From contig CAZNPA010000007.1 of NCBI GenBank assembly GCA_964575095.1, forward strand, positions 1 to 64,000: DNA of 64,000 bases, in the 5' to 3' direction. Within the stretch, counting starts at the first letter, position 1. Each line of letters begins with the position of its first letter. The translations under genes and the position numbers were made by a program. This document shows, in pieces, positions 1 to 7,779 of this stretch. This DNA is from CAZNPA01 sp964575095 (lineage in GTDB: Bacteria > Pseudomonadota > Alphaproteobacteria > Rickettsiales > SXRF01). Under the pieces are notes generated by a model that did no database searches, had not been told where the DNA came from, and worked only from the letters and a program-made list of their open reading frames with translations.

Positions 1-135
1 CTCGTTCAGGCCGTAAAACGCTGTTTCGGGATCCGGGTAACGCTGGGCGATCTGGCGCGCGATTATTCTTGCTTCCGCCAGCGTACGAAAATCAAAATGC
101 CATGAGGCTTGCGGCTGTCGTTTCCTCATTGGCAT
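1..135 (-). CDS. Unknown protein, N-terminal fragment (runs off window)
   Basis: A frame open from an ATG at 135 (a second in-frame ATG lies at 129) down to the window edge encodes 45 residues: a basic start (MPMRKRQ) followed by a segment resembling an alpha-helix rich in Ala, Arg and Ile, ending in GLNE. I do not recognise it. No strong ribosome binding site is visible, but the spacer upstream is AT-rich and includes a palindrome at 161-178 (TTATATAT-AG-ATATATAA) that could be part of its promoter. It could be a small protein of unknown function or a chance frame; the composition looks coding. Confidence 0.45.
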   Translation of the reverse strand, partial: MPMRKRQPQASWHFDFRTLAEARIIARQIAQRYPDPETAFYGLNE

Positions 136-240
136 GTGCGGCCCGTTAAACGAATTAGTGTTATATATAGATATATAATCTATCACAGGTTGTGGAGCGG
201 GTCACGTTTTAAATACCATAACGATACCCAGATTCAGCGG

Positions 241-738
241 TTACGCCGCCTGTTTGCTTTCGGGAGTATGTTTCTGCTCGAGGGTGAGCAGGAATTCCTT
301 GATCGCCGTGCCGCCGCCATAGCCGGTCAGCTTGCCGTCGGCACCGATGACGCGGTGGCAGGGCACGATAATCGAGATCGGGTTCTTGCCATTGGCCTGG
401 CCGACGGCACGCGCCTTTTCGGGGCCGCCGATTTTCCTCGCCTGCTGGGCATAGGAAATGGTCTGGCCGTAAGGGATGGTGGAGAGCGCCGCCCATACTT
501 CGATCTGAAACTCCGATCCCTGCGGATCGAGGGGGATGTCGAATTCCGTGCGCGCGCCGTCAAAATATTCCGTCAGCTGGCGTTCGGCGGCAACCAGGGT
601 CGGATGCGATTCGTTCAGCACCGCCTGCCCGGCATCTTCGTTGCGGCCGGCGTCAAACCACAGGGCGCATAAGCCTTTATCGGAAGCGACGAGTTTGAGT
701 TCTCCGACCGGCGATGCGACGATTTTGTAATATTGCAT
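241..738 (-). CDS. ogt: Methylated-DNA--[protein]-cysteine S-methyltransferase
   Basis: Suicidal DNA repair protein that moves the methyl group from O6-methylguanine (and O4-methylthymine) to its own cysteine. The 165-residue product has the family active-site motif PCHRV with the acceptor Cys at about residue 127, followed by IGADGKLTGYGGG, which is typical of the C-terminal domain. The start at 738 (MQYYKIV) is preceded by GGGGAG seven bases upstream; the frame stays open further upstream but those residues are not family-like. Length matches stand-alone Ogt/MGMT rather than the Ada fusion. It appears monocistronic, on the same strand as the sulfate-binding protein gene 26 bases upstream. 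Confidence 0.92.
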   Translation of the reverse strand: MQYYKIVASPVGELKLVASDKGLCALWFDAGRNEDAGQAVLNESHPTLVAAERQLTEYFDGARTEFDIPLDPQGSEFQIEVWAALSTIPYGQTISYAQQARKIGGPEKARAVGQANGKNPISIIVPCHRVIGADGKLTGYGGGTAIKEFLLTLEQKHTPESKQAA

Positions 739-763
739 GGATTTTTCTCCCCTGATGATTTTT

Positions 764-1750
764 TTATTGCCCATATATTTGATCGAATGTTCCGCCGTCG
801 TCAAAGTGTTTTTTCTGCGCATCTTTCCATCCGCCGAAATCAGCGATGGTCAGCATCGCCAGCGCCGGAAAGCGCTCACGGTATCTCTCGGCAATCGCCT
901 CATCGGTCGGTCGGTAATAATATTTCGCCGCAAGTTCCTGCGCCGCCGGAGAGTAAAGGAACCCCAGATATTCCTGAGCGGCGGCCAGCGCGTTTTTCTG
1001 CTGGGCGTTTTTCTCAACCACTGCCACCGGCGGCTCCGCCAGGATGCTGATTGACGGTATCACCCGCTCAAATTTCCCTTTGCCGATATCCTGCTCGACC
1101 ATGAACGCCTCGTTCTCCCAGGTGATGAGCACGTCACCGATGCCGCGCTGCACGAACGTCGTCGTTGCGCCGCGCGCGCCGGTATCCAGCACCGGCACGT
1201 TCTTGAACAGGCGGCGCATGTAGTCGGTGATTTTGGCTTCGTCGCCGTTCCATTTTTCCTTGGCGTAGCCCCAGGCCGCCAGGTAGTTCCAGCGCGCGCC
1301 GCCGGAGGTTTTCGGGTTGGGCGTAATCACCTGCACGCCTTTTTGCGTCAGGTCGTCCCAGTTTTTAATGTGCTTGGGATTGCCCTTGCGCACCAGGAAA
1401 ACGATGGTGGAAGTATAAGGGCAGCTGTTATGCGGCAGCTTGGACTGCCAATCCGCCGGCAGGAGTTTTGATTTCTCGGCGATGTTGTCGATATCGTATG
1501 CCAGCGCCAGCGTCACCACGTCGGCCTTGAGGCCGTCGATCACCGAGCGCGCCTGTTTTCCCGATCCGCCGTGCGACTGGGAAACGGAGGCATCCTGACC
1601 GGTTTTTTCCCGCCAATGCTTGACGAACAGCGCGTTGTATTCCTCATAAAATTCGCGCGTCGGATCATAGGATACGTTAAGGAGTTCGGCCGAGACCGCT
1701 ACCATAGGGAATGCAAGATAAAGGGCGGTAAATAAGGTGATAATGCGCAT
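764..1750 (-). CDS. sbp: Periplasmic sulfate-binding protein of an ABC importer
   Basis: Periplasmic solute-binding protein that delivers sulfate (or thiosulfate) to a CysTWA-type ABC transporter. The 328-residue product starts with a signal peptide (hydrophobic residues 4-18, likely cleavage after VSA at about 21), then shows Sbp family signatures: LNVSYDPTREFYEEYN, SHGGSGKQARSV, DVVTLALAYDID and NPKTSGGARWNYLAAWGY. The N-terminal SYDPTRE and the SGGARWNYLAAW segment are the sulfate-contacting regions in the family. No cysT, cysW or cysA gene lies in this window, so the permease partners must be elsewhere or the gene is an orphan. Divergent from the NAD(P)HX repair gene with a 65-base shared spacer. 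Confidence 0.92.
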   Translation of the reverse strand: MRIITLFTALYLAFPMVAVSAELLNVSYDPTREFYEEYNALFVKHWREKTGQDASVSQSHGGSGKQARSVIDGLKADVVTLALAYDIDNIAEKSKLLPADWQSKLPHNSCPYTSTIVFLVRKGNPKHIKNWDDLTQKGVQVITPNPKTSGGARWNYLAAWGYAKEKWNGDEAKITDYMRRLFKNVPVLDTGARGATTTFVQRGIGDVLITWENEAFMVEQDIGKGKFERVIPSISILAEPPVAVVEKNAQQKNALAAAQEYLGFLYSPAAQELAAKYYYRPTDEAIAERYRERFPALAMLTIADFGGWKDAQKKHFDDGGTFDQIYGQ

Positions 1751-1815
1751 AGTATCATCTCCGGTTGGTTTTCCGGACGCAGTATACTAAACTCTAAAAA
1801 AACACCTAGTATTTT

Positions 1816-3219
1816 ATGTTGCATCCCGCTGCGCTGCTCACCGCCGAAGAATCCCGCCAGGCCGATAGCGCCGCGATCGCCAGCGGCACGCCCGCAAACG
1901 CACTGATGGAAAACGCCGCCAGCGCCGTCGCTGGATTAATAGGTGAAATCTACCCTCCCCGGCCGTGCCTCGTCGTCTGCGGCGGCGGCAATAACGGCGG
2001 TGACGGCGTTATCGTCGCGCGCATATTACAAGAGCGCGGCTGGCCGGTGGAGCAAACGACGATAGAAAATTTTCAACCCTCCCTGCTGCAAGGCAAGGGA
2101 CTGGTGGTGGATGCGTTGTTCGGCACCGGCCTCAACAAGAATATCGAAGGCGCGGCGGAAAAAGCCGTTGCCGCCATCAACGGCCACGGCGCACCGGTGG
2201 TCGCCATCGACATCGCCAGCGGCGTCAACGCGACGACCGGCGAAATCATGGGCGTTGCCATCCGCGCCACACATACAGTGACCTTCGTGCGCCCCAAGCT
2301 CGGCCATGTGCTGCTGCCCGGCAAGGGCTATACCGGCACGTTGCATGTGTTCGACATCGGCATCAGCGGCGAGGCCGTGGCGGCGCGTCATTTCTTAAAT
2401 GTGCCCGCATTATGGAAATCCGTTTTCCCCATTCCCAATTTTGAAAGTCACAAATACACGCGCGGCCACGCAATCGTGATCGGCGGCGGCATAAGCTCGA
2501 CCGGCGCGGCGCGGCTGGCAGCGGTTTCCGCGCTCCGCGCCGGCGCCGGGCTGGTTAGCGTCGCCTGCGCGCCGGAAGCGCTGCCGGTCTATGCCGGCGC
2601 GCTTACCGCCGTCATGACCAAGCCCTGTAAAAACGTCAGCGAGTTGGATGCGCTGCTTGACGATGACCGCGTTTCCGCCCTTCTTATCGGCCCCGGCAAC
2701 GGCGCAAGCGAAACGACGCGCGCCCAGGTGCTGCATGTTCTATCGAAGAAAAAATCCTGCGTGATCGACGCTGACGCCATCAGTTCCTTCAAAGGCCACG
2801 CCAAAGAATTATTTTCAGCCATTGAAGGAACGGCGGTGCTGACGCCGCACGAAGGCGAATTCTCGCGCCTGTTTTCCATAAAAGGCGATAAGGCGGCGCG
2901 CGCACGTGAAGCGGCGGCAAAGAGCAACGCCGTGATTATATTAAAAGGCAACGACACCGTCATCGCCGCACCGGACGGGCGCGTCGCCGTCAACGCCATC
3001 GCGCCCGTCTGGCTGGCTACCGCCGGCAGCGGCGACGTGTTGGCCGGAATCGTCACCGGGCTTTTGGCGCAACACATGCCGCCGTTCGAGGCCGCCTGTG
3101 CCGCCGTATGGATGCACAGCCGCGCCGCCATCGCTTTCGGGCCGGGACTAATCGCCGAGGATTTGCCCGATTACATTCCATCGGTGTTGAAAGAGTTATA
3201 CGCAGATGACAGCAACTAG
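1816..3219 (+). CDS. nnr: Bifunctional NAD(P)H-hydrate epimerase / ADP-dependent dehydratase
   Basis: Repairs hydrated nicotinamide cofactors: the N-terminal YjeF_N domain (about 1-210) epimerises R- to S-NAD(P)HX and the C-terminal carbohydrate-kinase-like domain (about 215-467) dehydrates S-NAD(P)HX using ADP. Visible motifs are CGGGNNGGDG and DALFGTGLN in the epimerase half, and HKYTRGHAIVIGGG, LTPHEGEFSRL, LKGNDTVI and ATAGSGDVLAGI in the kinase-like half, all typical of the family. At 467 residues it is slightly shorter than E. coli YjeF (about 515). The stop is eight bases from the convergent lipoprotein gene. Confident call. Confidence 0.95.
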   Translation: MLHPAALLTAEESRQADSAAIASGTPANALMENAASAVAGLIGEIYPPRPCLVVCGGGNNGGDGVIVARILQERGWPVEQTTIENFQPSLLQGKGLVVDALFGTGLNKNIEGAAEKAVAAINGHGAPVVAIDIASGVNATTGEIMGVAIRATHTVTFVRPKLGHVLLPGKGYTGTLHVFDIGISGEAVAARHFLNVPALWKSVFPIPNFESHKYTRGHAIVIGGGISSTGAARLAAVSALRAGAGLVSVACAPEALPVYAGALTAVMTKPCKNVSELDALLDDDRVSALLIGPGNGASETTRAQVLHVLSKKKSCVIDADAISSFKGHAKELFSAIEGTAVLTPHEGEFSRLFSIKGDKAARAREAAAKSNAVIILKGNDTVIAAPDGRVAVNAIAPVWLATAGSGDVLAGIVTGLLAQHMPPFEAACAAVWMHSRAAIAFGPGLIAEDLPDYIPSVLKELYADDSN

Positions 3220-3227
3220 AGTCATCA

Positions 3228-3455
3228 TCAATAACGCCGCATGATTTCATCCTGCCGCGCACGCTGCATATCATCGAAATCGCGGCGTTGCTGTTCCATC
3301 ATCGTCGACAATTTGTCGTCCTTGATGCAGCGGTCGTATTCCACCGTGCCGGGCTTGAACCCTTTATCCTGACAGCGCGCCGAAGTGCCGTAATCGATGG
3401 CGCTGTCCTTGCATCCGGCCAGCGCCAGCACCATGCACATCCAATATTTTCTCAT
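3228..3455 (-). CDS. Small lipoprotein of unknown function
   Basis: A 75-residue protein with a type II signal peptide: charged start (MRKYW), short hydrophobic stretch and lipobox LAGC with the lipidation Cys at residue 15. The mature part is polar with three further elements: two Cys in a CQDKGFKPGTVEYDRCIKD segment that may form a disulfide, then a strongly charged helix rich in Gln, Arg and Asp. The ATG overlaps the fliP stop codon by four bases, so it is probably translated from the tail of the flagellar transcript. I do not recognise a named family; an accessory envelope lipoprotein is an inference from the lipobox alone. Confidence 0.75.
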   Translation of the reverse strand: MRKYWMCMVLALAGCKDSAIDYGTSARCQDKGFKPGTVEYDRCIKDDKLSTMMEQQRRDFDDMQRARQDEIMRRY

Positions 3456-4207
3456 ACCGTGCCGAAACTTTTAATGAGGGAACCGCAGATCATATACCAG
3501 CCATCCACCATCACGAAAAATATCAGCTTGAACGGCAGCGAGATCATCACCGGCGGCAGCATCATCATGCCCATCGCCATCAATATGGAGGAAATAAGCA
3601 GGTCGATGACGACAAAAGGTATAAAAATCAGGAATCCTATCTCAAAGGCGCGGCGCAATTCGCTAATCATGAATGAAGGGATCAGCACGCGGTACGGCGT
3701 GTCTTCGGCTTTCTCGATTTCGAGCCCCGGCGACATGCCGACAAACAACTGCAGGTCTTTCTCACGCACATGCTTCAGCATGAATTCATGGAACGGCGCG
3801 CCGATGCGTTCGATGGCCTGTTCTTCGGTGATGGAACTATCAAGCAGCGGTTTGACGCCGTCGTCGTAGGCTTGCTCGAACGCGGGAGCCATGATGAATG
3901 CGGTTAAAAATAGCGCCAGCGAAATCAGCACCTGGTTGGGCGGCGTCTGCTGCAGGCCGAGTGCGCTGCGCAGAAACGACAGCACGATGATGATGCGCAT
4001 GAACGACGTCACCATGATCAGGATCGACGGCGCCAGCGTGATGACCGTCAGCAGCAGCACGAGCTGTATCAACCGCGCGGCGGCGGTATTACTGCTGACT
4101 TTCCCCAAATCAACCGTCATCGACTGGGCAAGCGCTGGCTCCAGCCACAACGCTACTAACGCCGCCGCCAATGCACCCAGGCCATAGATTATTTTTTTAC
4201 TGCGCAT
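3452..4207 (-). CDS. fliP: Flagellar type III export gate protein FliP
   Basis: Core subunit of the flagellar export gate (FliP5Q4R1 helical assembly) in the inner membrane. From the ATG at 4207 the product is 251 residues with a cleavable signal sequence (residues 1 to about 22, ending PALAQS) as is usual for FliP. Family signatures include MTSFMRIIIVLSFLRSALGLQQTPPNQVL, FEIGFLIFIPFVVIDLLISSILMAMGMMMLPPV and the C-terminal LPFKLIFFVMVDGW (each quoted in part as the recognisable FliP blocks). The frame extends upstream to 4261, but those residues overlap fliO and are not FliP-like. Start overlaps the fliO end by 11 bases; GGGG sits just ahead of the ATG. Confidence 0.94.
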   Translation of the reverse strand: MRSKKIIYGLGALAAALVALWLEPALAQSMTVDLGKVSSNTAAARLIQLVLLLTVITLAPSILIMVTSFMRIIIVLSFLRSALGLQQTPPNQVLISLALFLTAFIMAPAFEQAYDDGVKPLLDSSITEEQAIERIGAPFHEFMLKHVREKDLQLFVGMSPGLEIEKAEDTPYRVLIPSFMISELRRAFEIGFLIFIPFVVIDLLISSILMAMGMMMLPPVMISLPFKLIFFVMVDGWYMICGSLIKSFGTV

Positions 4208-4490
4208 TCCCCTGCCCTGTTTTTTGCTCAATGTTGGATTCAACAACAACGCTCTGCCCATCGCCGATCAATAACAAATGCTCGACACCATCGCGCTTGA
4301 CCAGCACCAGCTTGCGTTTGGGATCGAGATAGCGCATCTCCATCACCTGCAGGCGGCTGCCGGTGTCGCCTCCGCCGAGCAACGATTTTGCCGTCTGACC
4401 GTAGCGGCGCAGGAACATAGCCAGAAGGCCGATCATACCGATGACCAGTGCAAAAGCTAAAATAAAACGCGGAAAATCGATGGTGTCCAT
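4197..4490 (-). CDS. fliO: Flagellar biosynthesis protein FliO
   Basis: Small bitopic membrane protein that helps assemble the FliP ring of the flagellar export gate. The 97-residue product has one N-terminal transmembrane helix (about 9-26, FILAFALVIGMIGLLAMF) followed by a cytoplasmic domain with the FliO-typical block RLQVMEMRYLDPKRKLVLVKRDGVEHLLLIG. Position immediately upstream of fliP supports the call, as fliO-fliP adjacency is common. It follows the unknown 113-residue gene with an eight-base gap and overlaps fliP by 11 bases, consistent with one transcript. Confidence 0.85.
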   Translation of the reverse strand: MDTIDFPRFILAFALVIGMIGLLAMFLRRYGQTAKSLLGGGDTGSRLQVMEMRYLDPKRKLVLVKRDGVEHLLLIGDGQSVVVESNIEQKTGQGNAQ

Positions 4491-4498
4491 AAGGCGAT

Positions 4499-4840
4499 TT
4501 ATTCGTCCTGTTTTGCGCCGGTGGTATTAATAGTGCGGTAAGCGACGTTGGCTTTCTTGTGGCTGGAGAGCGCCTTGATATCCGCCGCCAAGGTATCGCG
4601 CATTTTGACCATGGTATCGCCCAGCGTTTGCAGCTCGTTTAGTAATTGCTGCATACGTTCGCCATATTTTATTCTGTCCTCGCGCGAGAGGCGCGTTACT
4701 TCATCGCACAGCGTTTGTATATGTTTATCGAGTCCGGCCAGTTCCACCAAAGCACCCTGCTCTAATAGTTTCTGGCCATCGGCGATGAAGCGGGAAATAT
4801 CCTCGAACAATTCTTCCGGAGAAAGTTTTTGCGCTGTCAT
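4499..4840 (-). CDS. Unknown helical protein in flagellar operon (possible FliT-like chaperone)
   Basis: A 113-residue, soluble, highly helical and acidic protein with no signal peptide. It is made almost entirely of heptad-like amphipathic stretches (for example IQTLCDEVTRLSREDR and MQQLLNELQTLGDTM). I do not recognise a family by sequence. It sits between fhlB, whose stop it overlaps by four bases, and fliO, so a role in flagellar export is likely. Size and helical character resemble FliT/FlgN-type export chaperones, but this is an inference from context only. Confidence 0.75.
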   Translation of the reverse strand: MTAQKLSPEELFEDISRFIADGQKLLEQGALVELAGLDKHIQTLCDEVTRLSREDRIKYGERMQQLLNELQTLGDTMVKMRDTLAADIKALSSHKKANVAYRTINTTGAKQDE

Positions 4841-5133
4841 AGGTTCCTCTTTAGCGTATCGTTGGCCTTATAGATATACGACAATATTTCCGCCACCGCT
4901 GCATAGGCCTCAATCGGGATAAAAGTATCGATATCGAGTTTCGACAGCAATACCGCGAGGTCGGTGTCTTCCCTTATCTCAATACCGTGTTCTTTGGCGA
5001 GCGCGATAATCTGTTCGGCGATGTATCCTTTGCCTTTGGCGGCGATTTTCGGCGCCGGATCTTTACCGCTTTCGTAGCTCAGCGCGACCGCCAGTTTCTT
5101 TTTATCGAACGGTAGATCGTTATTCTCCATCAC
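4837..5133 (-). CDS. fhlB: FlhB C-terminal-domain paralogue (FhlB)
   Basis: Stand-alone copy of the cytoplasmic FlhB/YscU C-terminal domain. The 98-residue product matches FlhB_C in order: KKLAVALSYESGKDPAPKIAAKGKGYIAEQIIALAKEHGIEI, then VLLSKLDIDTFIPIEAYAAVAEILSYIYK (recognisable blocks). The NPTH autocleavage loop of full FlhB is absent; the equivalent strand reads ALSYESGKDP. Such FhlB proteins can partly substitute for the FlhB C-terminus in export switching in other bacteria. Full-length flhB is also present at 7865-8944. It overlaps csrA by 14 bases and the next gene by four. Confidence 0.87.
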   Translation of the reverse strand: MMENNDLPFDKKKLAVALSYESGKDPAPKIAAKGKGYIAEQIIALAKEHGIEIREDTDLAVLLSKLDIDTFIPIEAYAAVAEILSYIYKANDTLKRNL

Positions 5134-5383
5134 CCTTATCCTTCTCGGACGGCGGGGGAATATTCACCTTGAAATCGGCATCGATAAAGTCCTTGTCGCT
5201 TGCGGCAGCGGCGGCGATATTCTGTTCGGTAATCTTCTGGTGCAGTTCCTTGCGCAGGATGCTGGCTTCCTTGGGAAACAGGAACCCGATCTTGACCGTC
5301 CGGCCACGGACCTCGACGATGGTCAGCTCAATATTATTATTGATAATAATGGATTCGCCGATTTTTCTCGTTAAATAAAGCAT
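5120..5383 (-). CDS. csrA: Carbon storage / translational regulator CsrA
   Basis: Homodimeric RNA-binding repressor that binds GGA motifs in mRNA leaders; in flagellated bacteria often controls flagellin and motility. Residues 1-60 are the CsrA core: MLYLTRKIGESIIINN, then VRGRTVKIGFLFPKEASILRKEL, with the RNA-contacting N-terminal Leu-Thr-Arg and the R-E-L region. The 87-residue product has a longer, acidic/Pro-rich C-terminal tail than E. coli CsrA (61 residues). No FliW gene, the usual protein antagonist, is visible here. First gene of the minus-strand flagellar operon, divergent from flgB. Confidence 0.94.
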   Translation of the reverse strand: MLYLTRKIGESIIINNNIELTIVEVRGRTVKIGFLFPKEASILRKELHQKITEQNIAAAAASDKDFIDADFKVNIPPPSEKDKGDGE

Positions 5384-5545
5384 TAGGACCTATTTGGTAC
5401 GAAATGTGCGCTGTGCAGGTATGAGTGTGTTACCGATGTTTTAGGCATGGGTCAAAAGCAAACTTTTATCTGGCCAATGGCACTAAAATAGAGTATTCTT
5501 TATTTGTAAACTAGGCAATATTTGCCTGTCTTGAGATGGACGTGC
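5384..5545. promoter_or_regulatory. Divergent csrA / flgB regulatory spacer
   Basis: A 162-base AT-richer spacer between the two oppositely oriented flagellar operons must contain both promoters. I see no clear sigma-54 -24/-12 element with correct spacing on either strand. The recognisable structure is the 25-base dyad at 5508-5532 (separate entry) ending 13 bases before the flgB start. A GAGATGG at 5534-5540 is the likely flgB ribosome binding site. Confidence 0.5.
5508..5532. promoter_or_regulatory. 25-bp dyad upstream of flgB, shared with glmS spacer
   Basis: Left half AAACTAGGCAA, three-base centre TAT, right half TTGCCTGTCTT. The inner parts of the halves are complementary (AGGCAA/TTGCCT). 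The same layout, AAACTAGG followed by nine bases and CCT, occurs at 63138-63162, where the dyad is perfect. Operator-like; the binding protein is unknown. Confidence 0.45.
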
Positions 5546-5953
5546 ATGGATTTTAACAGCATACCCTTATTCAGCACAATGCGGACAAAGCTCAACTATA
5601 TGTCCGAGCGCCAAAGCGTGCTGGCGCAGAACATCGCCAACACCGATACACCCGGCTACCGCGCGAAAGACTTGGCGGAGCCTGACTTCAAGCGTATGGT
5701 CGCCGCAGAGACGCAAAAGCTGCCGATGACCGCCACAAACGCAAAACATATTCATTCCGGGTCGGCGGCGGCGTCGGCTTTTAAAGTCATGGACCGCAAA
5801 TCGACGTATGAACAAAGCCCTACCGGCAATAACGTGACGGTGGAAGAAGAAATGATGCGCGTGGCGCAGAACCAATCAGAATACCAGAGAACGCTGAATT
5901 TATACCGCAAGACCGTTTCCATGTTCAAGACCGCTCTCGGCAATAACGGATAA
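5546..5953 (+). CDS. flgB: Flagellar basal-body rod protein FlgB
   Basis: Proximal rod subunit of the flagellar basal body, exported through the type III apparatus. The 135-residue product from ATG 5546 begins MDFNSIPLFSTM and carries the rod/hook family signature QSVLAQNIANTDTPGYRAKDL in its N-terminal helix, and a C-terminal coiled segment (NQSEYQRTLNLYRKTVSMFKTAL). An upstream in-frame TTG at 5522 exists but lies inside the dyad and adds non-family residues. First gene of the plus-strand operon flgB-flgC-fliE-fliQ-fliR-flhB. Confidence 0.95.
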   Translation: MDFNSIPLFSTMRTKLNYMSERQSVLAQNIANTDTPGYRAKDLAEPDFKRMVAAETQKLPMTATNAKHIHSGSAAASAFKVMDRKSTYEQSPTGNNVTVEEEMMRVAQNQSEYQRTLNLYRKTVSMFKTALGNNG

Positions 5954-5964
5954 GGATGTAGATT

Positions 5965-6372
5965 ATGCCATTGTCAGATACGCTTCAGATCGCCGCCGCC
6001 GGCATGAAAGCGCAGGATGACCGCCTGCGCGTCGTCGCGGAGAACATTGCCAACGCGGATTCGACGGCCAGCAACCCCGGCGAAGCGCCCTACCGCCGCA
6101 AGACCGTGACGTTTCAGAACGTACTGAATAAAGAGCTCGGCATTGAGACAGTCAAAGTCACCAAGCGCGGTTACGATACGTCCGACTTCAATAAGAAATA
6201 CGATCCTTCACACCCGGCGGCGGATGCGCAGGGCTATGTGCTTTATCCCAACGTCAGTTCCATCGTCGAGATGATGGACATGCAGGAAGCGCGGCGCAGT
6301 TACGAGGCCAACGTCAACGTGGTGCAGGTATCCAAGGCCATGCTGGCGCAAACGTTAGATCTGTTGAAATAG
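5965..6372 (+). CDS. flgC: Flagellar basal-body rod protein FlgC
   Basis: Proximal rod protein assembling with FlgB, FlgF and FliE. The 135-residue product has the N-terminal rod motif LRVVAENIANADSTASNPGEAPYRRKTV and the C-terminal flg_bbr block EMMDMQEARRSYEANVNVVQVSKAMLAQTLDLLK (seen as the expected helices that form the rod coiled coil). Starts 11 bases after flgB with AAGGATG upstream of the ATG. Standard length for the family. Confidence 0.96.
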   Translation: MPLSDTLQIAAAGMKAQDDRLRVVAENIANADSTASNPGEAPYRRKTVTFQNVLNKELGIETVKVTKRGYDTSDFNKKYDPSHPAADAQGYVLYPNVSSIVEMMDMQEARRSYEANVNVVQVSKAMLAQTLDLLK

Positions 6373-6384
6373 GAGTAGCATCGC

Positions 6385-6702
6385 ATGGATTCAACAGCAC
6401 TCACCGCACTGAACGCTTACCGCAACCAACTCAAAATGATGCAGCAGGCGCAGGATTCCGGCGGCGAAGCGGAGCAGGCCGGGCAAACGTCGTTCGCGCA
6501 GTTAATAGGCGATGCGCTGAAAGAAGCAGCGGCCACGGAACATAAAGCCGAGGCGCTTCAGATGCAGGGCATGACCGGCAAGGTCGAATTATCGGATCTG
6601 GTCACCGCCGTCACCAACGCCGAGCTGACGCTCAACACCGTCGTCACCGTGCGCGACCGCGTCATCAACGCCTATCAGGACATTATAAAAATGTCGATTT
6701 AG
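6385..6702 (+). CDS. fliE: Flagellar hook-basal body complex protein FliE
   Basis: Adaptor between the MS ring/export gate and the rod. The 105-residue product has a variable, Gln/Ala-rich N-terminus and the conserved C-terminal half: GKVELSDLVTAVTNAELTLNTVVTVRDRVINAYQDIIKMSI, which is the FliE signature. Ribosome binding site AGGAG lies nine bases ahead of the ATG. Located between flgC and fliQ, the usual order in alphaproteobacteria. Confidence 0.95.
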   Translation: MDSTALTALNAYRNQLKMMQQAQDSGGEAEQAGQTSFAQLIGDALKEAAATEHKAEALQMQGMTGKVELSDLVTAVTNAELTLNTVVTVRDRVINAYQDIIKMSI

Positions 6703-6736
6703 TTGACAGCGTACGGCAAGCGATTATCGTACCCGC

Positions 6737-7003
6737 ATGGACTCAGCCGAAATCATTGGAATCTGCCGCGAAGCCATTTATGTGCTGATCCTTATATCGG
6801 CGCCGCTGATGCTGGTGGCGATGGTCGTTGGCCTTGCCATTGCACTGGTGCAGGCGCTAACGCAGGTTCAGGAAGCAACGCTGACCTTTGTTCCGAAAAT
6901 ATTAGCGATGCTGCTGACGCTGATGATCACCCTGCCCTTCATGATGCAAACCCTGACTGAATTCGCCAATCGATTGCAGGATAAAATTGCACATATAGAG
7001 TAG
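6737..7003 (+). CDS. fliQ: Flagellar export gate protein FliQ
   Basis: Two-helix membrane subunit of the FliPQR export gate. The 88-residue product has two hydrophobic hairpin helices (about 13-38 and 48-72) and the family pattern MDSAEIIGICREAIYVLILISAPLMLVAMVVGL...ALTQVQEATLTFVPK (recognised in pieces). Starts 34 bases after fliE and ends six bases before fliR. Length is typical (E. coli FliQ 89). Confidence 0.95.
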   Translation: MDSAEIIGICREAIYVLILISAPLMLVAMVVGLAIALVQALTQVQEATLTFVPKILAMLLTLMITLPFMMQTLTEFANRLQDKIAHIE

Positions 7004-7009
7004 CACGAT

Positions 7010-7774
7010 ATGCTCTCGCAATTTCTCACCTCCGAAATTTTTGCATTCCTGCTGGTATTTTGCCGTCTGGGTTCCGCCTTCATGCTGTTGCCCGGCTTCG
7101 GCGAGGCCTATATCGCGGTGCGGGTGCGTCTGTTCTTGGCGCTGACATTCAGCCTGGTGCTTGTTCCCGTCGTGACGCATTCGCTGCCGGCCATTCCCAC
7201 TACCGTCTTTGGCCTGATCGGTTTATTGCTGGCGGAAATTCTGATCGGGTTGTTCATGGGCGGATTAAGCCGCATGCTGATTTCGGCATTGCACATGGCC
7301 GGCATGATTATCGCCTACCAATCGAGTCTGGTGTCGGCGCTGGTGCCGGACATCACGCAAGGGCACGGGCAGGACACCGCCATCGGCAATCTGCTCACCC
7401 TCACGGCGGTGACGCTGCTGTTTGCCACCGATCTGCATCACGTGATGATCAAAGGCCTGGCCGATAGCTACACGTTATTCCTGCCCGGGCAATTCCCGAT
7501 GGTGGAGGATTTCGCCAACCACGCCAGTCAGACTATCAACGGGGCATTCCGCATGGCGATGCAGCTGGCGTCGCCCAGCCTGGTCATTGGCGTGATACTG
7601 TATCTCGGCTCGGGCATCATTTCGCGCCTGATGCCCAACATCCAGATTTTCTTTATCATGATGGCGCCGCAACTCTTGTTGAGCTTTTTTATTCTCATGG
7701 TAACGTTCAGCGCGATCATGCTGTGGTATCTGGATTATTTCAAAGACACGCTGGGTGGATTCCTAGCACCCTAA
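7010..7774 (+). CDS. fliR: Flagellar export gate protein FliR
   Basis: Integral membrane subunit capping the FliPQR gate and contacting FlhB. The 254-residue product has about six transmembrane segments and the FliR patterns RLGSAFMLLPGFGEAYIAVRVRLFLALTFSL, IGLFMGGLSRMLISALHMAG and the C-terminal region ending in WYLDYF. Follows fliQ by six bases. The stop is followed at once by the paired palindrome element at 7780-7849, which separates it from flhB. Confidence 0.95.
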   Translation: MLSQFLTSEIFAFLLVFCRLGSAFMLLPGFGEAYIAVRVRLFLALTFSLVLVPVVTHSLPAIPTTVFGLIGLLLAEILIGLFMGGLSRMLISALHMAGMIIAYQSSLVSALVPDITQGHGQDTAIGNLLTLTAVTLLFATDLHHVMIKGLADSYTLFLPGQFPMVEDFANHASQTINGAFRMAMQLASPSLVIGVILYLGSGIISRLMPNIQIFFIMMAPQLLLSFFILMVTFSAIMLWYLDYFKDTLGGFLAP

Positions 7775-7779
7775 TTCTT

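Noticed and set aside
161..178. 18-base AT palindrome TTATATAT-AG-ATATATAA as an operator
   Set aside because: Such low-complexity AT palindromes arise easily; no second copy and no linked regulator. Mentioned only as a possible promoter part.
1785..1812. Third copy of the AAACTAGG dyad upstream of the NAD(P)HX repair gene
   Set aside because: AAACT and CCTAGT are present but spacing differs by one base and the inner halves do not match.
5384..5545. Sigma-54 or sigma-28 promoter for flgB/csrA
   Set aside because: No GG-N10-GC element with correct spacing; a sigma-28-like match depends on too many mismatches.
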